From Trichopria drosophilae (taxonomy: Eukaryota > Arthropoda > Insecta > Hymenoptera > Diapriidae): a DNA stretch of 64,000 nt. The position numbers and the translations under genes are program-made. Where the stretch lies: positions 66,693,501 to 66,757,500 of the forward strand of contig CM059585.1 in NCBI GenBank assembly GCA_030407085.1, written 5' to 3'. The notes under the pieces were generated by a model that made no database searches, was not told the origin of the DNA, and saw only the letters and a program-made list of their open reading frames with translations. How positions within the stretch are numbered: position 1 is the stretch's first letter; every line of letters begins with the position of its first letter. Below are positions 55,313 to 64,000 of this stretch, piece after piece.

Positions 55313-58050
55313 TGGTTAAAGAGTATGTAACTAAAGTAAGCTAAAATAGATTATCGCATTGCCGCAAATACTGTAAAAGCGCTGTTTTATGAAGTTACGA
55401 AGCTCAATAGGTAATAGATTCCATGACTTAAAAGCTGAGATCCAATAGGAATTAGAGAAAAAGTTTGTGCGAGAGATGGGTACGTAAAACAAACTGAAAT
55501 TTAGACGTGATGATTGACGCGGGGGGATGGCCGCCCCAGTGAAGCTGTCACGAATGTAAGTGGGTAATGAAGTGTTTAAGACTTGGTAGGTGAGAGTGTC
55601 ACGAAAGTATTTATACCGATTTTATATGGTAAACCAGTTTGCTTTAGTCCAGTAAGGAACTAATGATTGATCGCGTCGCAATTGGTAGGCAAAACGAAGA
55701 GCAGCGTTTAATAGTCTACGCAATTTCATGATTAGGTAACCGAGGTATCTGAAAAAACGAGGCAGCAAAGTCTAAGTGGGGAAGAATTAAGGCATTTACT
55801 AGCAATAATTTTACAGATGATGGAAGACTAGAACCACGGAAGCGTAATCTATACAATGTGTAGTGGACTTTGGAGCTAATAGCAGCTATGTGACGATTCC
55901 AGATGAGGTCAGCGGAAACATAAACTCCGAGACTCCGAACCTCTGTGGCATATTGCACTATATGATTGTTTATCATAATTGGTGGCAGCACCATAGAATG
56001 CAATATTTCGAGATTATGTCTTGATCCGAAAATGATGGTTTTTGTTTTGTTTTCGTTGAGCGTAAAACCAGATTGCGGATTCCAGCTATGGAAGGTTTGG
56101 CAGATAGTTTGGCTGACGAGACTAATGCGGGTTGATAAATAGAATTGCGTGTCATCTGCAAAGACTATTGTTGTATCGCGACAGCAGTGTAGATGCCTGA
56201 ATACAGTATTGAATATAATGGAAAACAGTATTGGTCCCGAACTTGATCCCTGTGGCCATCCACATAATAGATAGATCGTCAAACCCTGGCTGTCGAAGGC
56301 AACGTAATATGAGTGGATTATTCAACGAATCAAAGGCTTTGGAGATGTCAAACATAACCAAGATAGTTACAAAGCCTTTCTCCATTCCGCGGCGTATGTC
56401 GTCCGTAAGCTTCAGGAGGGCCGTCTGGATGCTGTGACATTTACGAAACCCAAACTGTCCAGGATGGAGAGACTCAAGATAAGAAACTATTATCCGAGTG
56501 ACAAGAGCGTCATGCAGCTTAGCGACATGTGCGGGGTTCGCTATCGGACGCGTATCGCCAGGAGTAGCTGGATTGGTGACCTTCTTCATCGGGATAATGT
56601 ATGATATTTTCCACGTAGGTTGGTAGACCCCCGTAGCAAGAGAGATACTAAAGAAAGTGGTTCAACGATAATGGACACAATCCTTTGAAGATGAATAAGC
56701 CGGAGACCATCCGGACTGAGTCCCTTTGACTTAGAAAGAGATAAAGAGATGATATTTTGGACTTCCTCCGGTCGAATTATCGGAAACGCGAAACTTGGAG
56801 AATTTGAAAGTGGTGACAACAGGAGAATCTGGTGAAGTTGTGAATTAGTACAGGCGGGATCAGAAGAGGCTATTGCAGTGTAATGGTTATTTAGATCATC
56901 AGGCGAAAAGTGTTGCAGAGCGGATTGTGAAGATGGTGCCGAAAGTCCAAATTTCCGAAGAATTGCCCAAGTCTTAGTCGGATTAGATTGATTTATTAAT
57001 AAGTTTCGCAATTATACGTTTTTGACCATTTTTAGAGAAGACTTTATGGTCTTTCTCAACCTCAACTCGCGATATTGCAACAAAATCATTCTGCTGCCAA
57101 CACGCTTGGATTGCTTGAATAGTTGCTCACGACGCTTTATAAGTCGATTGTGATCGTCAGTAAGCCAAGAAGCAGTATATTTCTTGAGGTTTCTCGTGAA
57201 GATGGGGGCGTGCTTATCAAAGAACACATTTAGACAGGCGTAGATACGCTAGAGTAGATCGGTACGCATAGCTCGTCCGAATTGTATAGTTCCGGAATAT
57301 CTTGGTGCAGTGCAGTGTCTAAGTCATATACCAGTGCTTCAGAGTTACAATTCTTAAACTCACGGTAAGAAACTGTTTTTTGCTGATGCGAGAATGTAGA
57401 GACTAGGTATTCAATACTGATTAAATCATGCCCAGCAGCAAAAGGGCATCAACTAAGAATACATCGATGTGCGTATGCGTGTTCGTGTGACGAGTATGGT
57501 GGGCAGGACCGTAGGGTACTGAATACAACGACAGATCCCGTATTAAATCTCCTAAGTAGGTCATAATAATCAGAGCCTAATAAATCACAATTTATATCTC
57601 CAGTTACTACGATATTTTTGTACGCAGGCAGATAGATACTAAGCTTGGCCTTAAATTCAGCAAGCATTGAACCATTTGGTCTACGATACACGACGGCAAA
57701 CAATAAACATTCATTTTGAGGCAGCTTAACATAAATAATAATATATTCGGGCTCATTTAAACACGTATTTGCGAGTATTCCAAAACTGAATAAGTTAGCG
57801 AGTCATGAAGGTAACAGGCTACGCCACCACCTAAAATATATCTGTCCTTCTCCGTAGAAAAAATTTCACGGTCATTGCGCACCAGGTTATACGATGATAT
57901 GGAAAGTGTGTCAGACGTAATATTGGGATGTAGTCATGTTTCGGTAAGCGCAAAAAAATGAATATTGCAACCCTGCATAAGTGACTTAACACGTTGCATG
58001 TGTGCTCTTAAAGTTTTAATATTGCAATGGTAGATATTCAATACGTTCTT
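55313..58050 (-). pseudogene. CR1/Jockey-like non-LTR ORF2: endonuclease and RT, broken
   Basis: This would nick the target and copy element RNA. Read on the minus strand, the apurinic endonuclease starts near 58050 (IYHCNIKTLRAH, then IHFFALTET before a stop) and continues with SYNLVRNDREIF. 57703-57449 has VYRRPNGS and the catalytic VVTGDINCDLLG. 57227-56586 is the linker with NPTKTWAILRKF. 56589-56152 starts RT with GQFGFRKCHSIQTALL and FDISKAFDSLN. 56282-55716 has GWPQGSSSGPILFSIIFN and catalytic FADDTQFYLS, then RSLGVYVSADLIWNRHI. The end (55700-55330) has SAFKSWNLLPIELRNF, the usual C-terminus. At least six frame changes or stops. The 3' end abuts gypsy at about 55312. Confidence 0.9.
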
Positions 58051-58079
58051 GCAGCTACTATGGATCGATGATTTGCTTC

Positions 58080-58690
58080 AGATAGGTGAATGAAAAGGCA
58101 GTCATTTTATACTAAGTAAATCATTCTCGGTTACTATTGGTATCTCAGCGGAGTTTCCATCACGTCTGAAAAAAATATCCTGCCATCGTGTACCCAGACT
58201 CGCAACCCGACTAGTGGTTTGGCCGCTTACTTCGTTTGGATAAGTAGTTGATGAGACGAACGTGGTGAAAACTCGTTAACAAAAATAGTCTGCGAATCTT
58301 TTGGATAGCTCTCAGGAAAAATGTCCGCGCTCGTGATTTTCCCTATTTTGCGTTTTTAGTCAATAATCAAGTTCCGCAGATCAACACAAAGAGACACGTA
58401 ACAATAATGGAGAACGACGCCGACGATTGATCGAATTAGTATCAGATATAGCGGGTTGTCTAAGTGTAACTTTCCTGCTACTCGTAATAAATAAATTTGA
58501 GTATTACTGACTTAGTTCGAGTTTCTTAAGAATGCGACTTACAATATCCTCTATCGATAACTCGCACGAAGACGGAAGACCCGTGATAATGAATTCTTTA
58601 GTTGGATGTCCATAGGACCACAGGCCCTTTAGATCACTTATTTCGCGCTTATTTTCTTGTATGGCTAATGAGTTGCTACTCTTTCACCAT
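58080..58690 (-). pseudogene. Non-LTR ORF1, C-terminal half, broken
   Basis: Minus-strand frames upstream of ORF2 give FIITGLPSSCELSIEDIV (near 58600), and later frames give a phrase like RRRRSPLLL and the VWVHDG-like end (near 58195). This matches the ORF1 proteins with an RRM-like and C-terminal domain in CR1-type insect elements, which bind element RNA. Stops at 58520 and further shifts break it. The N-terminal half is missing, so the element copy is 5'-truncated near 58690. Confidence 0.65.
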
Positions 58691-58699
58691 TGAAACGAA

Positions 58700-60795
58700 A
58701 CTGATATGAAGGAATGGTTCATAAATGGTCAATAACGTGGAATGGATGCAACATAAAATTGGTAAAACCTTCGAAAAATGCGTCCAAAATCAGGTTTCGG
58801 GAGTACATTATTTCTAGAGTGAATAGCAGTTCGATTTAATGTCGTAGCTGCTCACTGTTTAGAAATACAGGTATTTTTGTATTTTAATTATTATAATAAA
58901 AAAACCGTATCTGCTATATTTTCAAACATGAAACTGGACCAATTTTGCTGAAATTTTGACTTGAGTTTTTTTTTCATCTATAAAAAAAGATCCCTGGAAT
59001 GGTACTGATCAATTGAGCCCCCTTCGCCCCACCCCCCCCCCAAGGGAAAACGAGATTTTACGAATGTCCTTTAAAATATTGATTACATAAAAAAAGTTTC
59101 AAAGAAAAGAAAAAAAGCTTGTCTCTCATTTCTCTACAAAACATACATTATGCTTATTTTTTGAAATCCTAATGGTTCCCGAGTAATTCGGTATTTATTA
59201 ATTTTTTAAGTTCCAAAATTGAAAACGTTAAAAACGAGCTACTCCCGTTTTGAATATTATCTTCATGAAGGTTTTTCTACATGCAGGTAACTGGCATTAA
59301 TCTAGGGATTTTTCATATAAATGTATATATGTACTTGTTTGGAGTTGCTGATTACAAATCTGATGTTAAAATTTCAAGATCAAAAACGGTGGATTCAATG
59401 TGTTGAATTTCTCGACAGGATCGCATGCAAGTCTGTTTTCAAATCCTTCTGGCAATATAGGAATTTTGGATACTACACCGGGATAGTGATATTTATGAAA
59501 ATTCAATAGTTTGTTAAAAATTTGTCCGTAATATGGGATCCGTCGTTTTGAATTTATAAATCTCAATTTTAAAATCGGTACCTTAAACGCTTCCACTAAT
59601 CTGTTACTCTAAAATCCTTACATAATAATTTTTATTTATTATTTAATTTTTATGGAAATTTGTTCATTGTTTACCTATTAATCTGCCATTTTGAGTTTTG
59701 AAATTTTAACATCATTGTGGTTCCAAAAACCATAATGTAGCAACTCCTTTTTAAATCAAGCCACAATATAAAATGTACGAATTTGGAAACTATTTTTACG
59801 GTGAAAACTCTTGCGCAGGAGGGTTAATATGCGATCACACATTCCATAATTCGTAAATTACTGTTATATAAAATTTATAACCTTTACAGCCTCTTGTGTT
59901 ATTAACAGTTACTTCAAATTAATAACGGGTTCTTAAAACATAACCAAATCATTGCATATAAAACGACTATTTTTTACACATCGTGGTAAATGTCCAGGAG
60001 AACTCCTGGGCCTACCTAGATTTCCCGAGACAGATTTCCCAAGGCTTGTCCACTACATAATCGCGGAAGAATCAAAGAGATTTCTACTTGGGTGTCTGTG
60101 ACATAAATTTACTTTAATGTTATAAGGCCTTAGCATTTGTACTATTTACTACAGTATTAATTTCATGTGTACAATTTTTTTTCCAATAACATTGTATTCT
60201 CTTTCTGTTCCATAATTTATTATAAGCGATTGGTAAGAAATAGGAAAATCGTTTACATGTAATTGTTACTTATCGAATAGAATTTAAAGGGAATGCTGAT
60301 ACATAAATAATACACAAGCATATTTTATTGCAATCAATTATAACTGTACTTATATTTCGTAATTTATTATCGATAAAACTGACATTCATCATAAAACTCC
60401 AATAGCATAATGCAATATTATTATAAGCATATATCAATATTGTCCTTCACAGTATAAATATATCTTTCATGCGAATATGGATTATTAAAAATAACAGATT
60501 TGCTGATTCTACTATTGGTCCTGAAGTGGCGATGATACTATCGCCACTGTATTATTTTATATACATTTTGTGAACGTGCAACAATATGCAGTAAAATTAT
60601 CATCTCTACTAGATTACGCACTATACATGCAATTACATGAAAATTGTGTAATATTTCTATTGTTTGTATTTCTTGAGATTGACATTAATTCTTCCAGTAA
60701 TTTGTGTCATTGTATTTATCCAATATACACATTATTTGTGTACGTATGCCTTACTTAGTACACTGTTACTCAACTCAGAATATGTTTCTATTGTT
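58700..60795. other. A+T-rich region, no gene; dispersed repeat inside
   Basis: A C-run lies at 59029-59041. 59330-59760 carries a degenerate copy of the ATGGCGG-type dispersed family (GGAGTTGCTGATTACAAATC, AAAAACGGTGGATTCAATG and, in complement orientation, CTGCCATTTTGAGTTTTG). Otherwise nothing is recognised. Confidence 0.5.
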
Positions 60796-60799
60796 GTAG

Positions 60800-61196
60800 A
60801 GATCCAATGGAAATAATGGAGCAACAGCTCGTTCGCTGCGGTGTTCCTTCTGTACGGTTATACGAGCATTTAGCAATGGCGTCTCCTTCACCAGCCATAA
60901 GCATTCAACAGCAACAGCATGCATCGCACCCTTGGTTACCTACATCGACGGCACTTCTCTACAGCGGGATCATCCAAAATAATGGCCGAGGGGGGACGTC
61001 CGCGGGTTTCCCGGGCAATTCACCTTTCCCCTACTCAGCGGTAGCACTCCCGTGGCCTTGGCAACCCCCAGTGGTAATCTCCCGACGAACGTCTCCCACC
61101 TCGCTAGCGACTACCCCCGGAATCCGGTATACTTCATTTTCGCCACCCACCTCAACGCCACCGCCAATGCGTACACGTCCCGCAACTCCAAATTAG
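60800..61196 (+). CDS. Candidate host-gene exon, unrecognised
   Basis: A 129-codon frame starts at ATG 60807 and ends at TAG 61194-61196. A 3' splice-like TTGTTGTAG ends at 60799 and the frame stays open through it. A good 5' splice site, CAGTG|GTAATC, lies at 61073/61074. If it is used, the exon is about 274 bp. The peptide has LVRCGVPSVRLYEHLAMA, then a Gln/His run, HPWLPTSTALLYSG, a Gly-rich stretch and FPYSAVALPWPWQPP. This low-complexity, Pro/Ser-rich style is common in the N-terminal part of insect transcription factors, but I recognise no family. The DNA is clearly G+C-richer than the surrounding several kilobases, which suggests constrained coding sequence. Confidence 0.45.
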
Positions 61197-64000
61197 CAAT
61201 TTATCCAACATGCCTCAACGCGCAATTGTACGATCGAGCTAGCAATATCCCTGATGTAACTAAAAATCTTAAGAATAAAGGCTAATGTAATTCGGTTCGT
61301 TAATATTGATGTTAACGTTACACGGAGAAATGAATGTAAATAAATATTCGTACTAACTAATATTGAGCTTGTATAATTTTTTCGAATACAACTCGATTGA
61401 AAAAAAAAGAAATATTGTATTACTATAAACAAATGTAATTAAGACTAGTCGAACTTTTCAATGGAAAGGTGAGAAGGTCCCACTTTACAAAAGGAAGATC
61501 GGAGATAACGATTTATTGTCGCCAATTCAATAAAACTATGTCCTGAAGTATACAGAGAATAATTTATTCCTTACTCAAAGTGATAATTTGGTAAAATATA
61601 GAGAAAAGGAGATACGCCGTACATAACTAGAAAAAAAGCTTGAAAGACCAGTAGAACGATTTATGTTTTGTTTACAATTTTCGATTCCGTTGAAAGCAGT
61701 AATAAATAATAAAATATATGTATCACTAAAATAATTGAAATTGATTGAATGTACGCGGTCTTCAAGATAGAACAAGGAGTTCGTGTAAGATATGAATCTA
61801 TTTAAGGTCGAGTTCAATATTACATTAATATTTTATGAAAAACGCATCCGACTTTAAGAATATTAGACACTCGGAGAGTACAGTACAGCTTCTGGGCAAA
61901 TATCGGGTAAGGAGACTAATTAGTAGGCACGTGCAGGGACATACCACTCAACTTGGCGAATGGGAAAGATATGAGAATAACAGATAAAATGTGTTTCATT
62001 CAAGATCATGAGATTATGCCAGATAATACGCAGTTTTTTGGAGATGCTTGCAAAGATTTGTTTTCGTACAGTAGAGTAATGAATCCCTGTTTAAAAGATT
62101 GTTTTGTAATTTCTACATATGTATTCGTAGATGTGAGATATAACGCAATGCATGTAGAGGAATTACCGAAATCGAAATATAGGGTCACGCATTGTGTGTC
62201 CATACTACTGAATAAGTAATCGATTGATTCCATGTACTCGTTGATGGTATCATTTTGTTCTCTCAAGTTATTATATACCATACCTAAGATCGAGCTTCTG
62301 TTTTGATCCTGGCTGTTCTACTTTTTTTATTTGTACATTTTCTTCTAGTCTTGACACAGGAATTTCAATCGTTCAGAATATAAATTTAAAAAAATTATTT
62401 AATTGTAAGTTTTGTTTAATGTTCATCAAATATCTCAGTCCAATATTAACTATATTTTTAGTATATGAAATTTCGACATGCATAGGGATATCAATTTCGA
62501 TCACAAAATTTGTTTATTTTAAACAAATTAATGAATTAATATGATACATATTACTTCTGAAATTGATTAATGCATTATAGTAATATTTATACATAATTTG
62601 CTTCAAGTGTTAATGAAATTACTTAAAAATTAACCGTATTTTAAATTAAATTAGTTTAATACCAACGGTTTCATAGCATTCGTCTGATTTTCATGCTATG
62701 AAACGTATTATCCTCGTGTATACTGGAGCGGTTGCCACAGCGTTTGGGCGTCAGCACTCTGATTTGCAAAAGTCGTTCGACAGGTCAATTCTCAACGAAT
62801 CGTGTATTTTTTTAAACGTCCATTAAAGTATCTACTACGGCGCAGTACTTCCGGAATAAATGACATTTCAATAGGACCTAAGAAAAATTGTATTCTAATA
62901 TTCTTTCAAGTTACGACAGCACGAATTTTGTAAAAAATTAAAAACACATCACAATGATACATCTACAAAGTAATTTGTTCAGAACTTAGAAAAAAATTAC
63001 ACTTTACAATTTATATAAGTTAATTATTCGAAGGAAAAAAATTAGTGAAATATTACAGTTGTGTCTTTACAGCTGTGATCGAGTCATTTATTAATTCGTT
63101 AAAAAGTCATTATTATTTTTTTTATATCTTGACATACAATAATATTTGATTGTATGACTTGTAGTAATCCATAACTTGCAATTAATTATAATAATCGTAT
63201 ACTCTACATTTGTAATAGTTTTTATATTATTTTGCTTGTCGCGTTCGATCCTTGCATAACAAGCACCGCCGTGGATAGTCTTTATTTTATGTTTTTCTAC
63301 GGCGATAGATAAACCGAGCGAAACTTTTTTATTATTATTGGTTATTTTTTGTTTTTTTTTACAAACCATTCTCCACATATCCTTACAGATGTATTAAATC
63401 TTATAAAGGATAATAAAACTATACTACTAAATTGTATAGTTTCTTTTATAGAATTTTACTAATAATAATTAATTTATTAATAATTTTATTAATAAACATT
63501 CGACATGTATCTTTATTACAATGTAATCGAGTGCTATATTTTGTTATTATACGTAGTCAATCAAATATAATTTCCGATATAATATTTCTTATAGAATTTT
63601 ACTTTTAAAGAAGGAATCAAACCTAATATACGGCAAAGCATATTATTAGTATAATTACTTGTCCAATTTTAAATTATGAATAAAGCTTGAATGTCCAATG
63701 ATAGTTTAACATACCTTAATTTATGAAATTGAATGATGCCTAACACTGATTCAAATGGTTTTTTTCTTTAAACAAATCCAATAATAAAGGTATTTGTTGC
63801 CACAAAAAATTGTTTTAATAACAATTCTAAATTGTATCTTTACAATTACAGTAATCAATAAAATTATAAGTCACTGTTAAAATTGTATAACATGAACTGT
63901 TTATTTTGCGTAAATAACTACACAAATTATTAATGTGTAGAAACAGATCGGCGATGTACTGTAACGAATAACATCGAATTCAATTGAATTGATATTAAAT
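61197..64000. other. A+T-rich region, no gene seen
   Basis: Only short frames of under 100 codons, with no family resemblance. If the block at 60800 is an exon, this would be intron or intergenic sequence. Confidence 0.45.

Noticed and set aside
61575..63378. Short minus-strand frames of 80-95 codons
   Set aside because: A+T-rich chance frames without motifs or coding-like composition.
1..64000. CRISPR array or prokaryotic operons
   Set aside because: No regularly spaced short repeats with unique spacers. Codon use, introns and element types are eukaryotic.

Overview
The window reads as nuclear DNA of an arthropod, most probably an insect. It is very A+T-rich by eye. Bacterial-style operons and a clear host gene are both absent, and most of what can be recognised is decayed transposable elements (TEs) of insect types: R1-like and CR1/Jockey-like non-LTR retrotransposons, Ty3/gypsy and BEL/Pao LTR elements, Penelope, hAT, piggyBac, pogo/Tigger, Tc1/mariner-type DDE, Mutator-like elements and several MITEs. 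I cannot name the species. Every coding region that I recognise carries stops, frameshifts or truncations. The one plausible host-gene piece is a G+C-richer exon-like block at 60800-61196.

Layout. 1-4.6 kb: A+T-rich repeats, including inverted tandem arrays that look like Foldback arms. 5.7-8.35 kb: a tandem duplication followed by a minus-strand R1-like reverse transcriptase relic. 9.2-14.4 kb: LTR-like pieces (the best at 13922-14289, with an adjacent primer-binding site) and dispersed repeats. 14.8-15.3 and 22.9-23.3 kb: two arrays of one tandem repeat. 16.8-18.9 kb: a Penelope GIY-YIG relic, a short piggyBac derivative, then a Mutator-like N-terminus. 19.6-21.0 kb: ORF1 of a non-LTR element. 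21.5-22.1 kb: a MITE. 23.59-28.31 kb: a hAT element with an exact 8-bp target duplication and older elements nested inside. 29.60-30.35 kb: a hAT MITE, also with an exact 8-bp duplication. 30.87-33.81 kb: a pogo-type element with TA duplication. 34.4 kb: a tRNA-like SINE head. 34.8-37.8 kb: a broken Mutator-like transposase with an Ulp1-like peptidase segment. 39.0-41.7 kb: non-LTR, MITE and BEL/Pao relics.

42.3-51.3 kb holds the most structured locus. An outer inverted-repeat element carries a DDE-like gene that I cannot classify. It is invaded by a palindromic 4.7-kb element with arms of about 1 kb, one arm of which contains three MITEs nested in one another. 51.7-58.7 kb: a second SINE head, then a gypsy element (leader, gag, protease, RT) cut off at about 55312 by a minus-strand non-LTR element with ORF1, endonuclease and RT. 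58.7-64 kb is A+T-rich apart from the exon-like block.

The genes do not work together as a pathway. The informative signal is the order of insertions: target duplications, nested termini and shared breakpoints allow a relative chronology.
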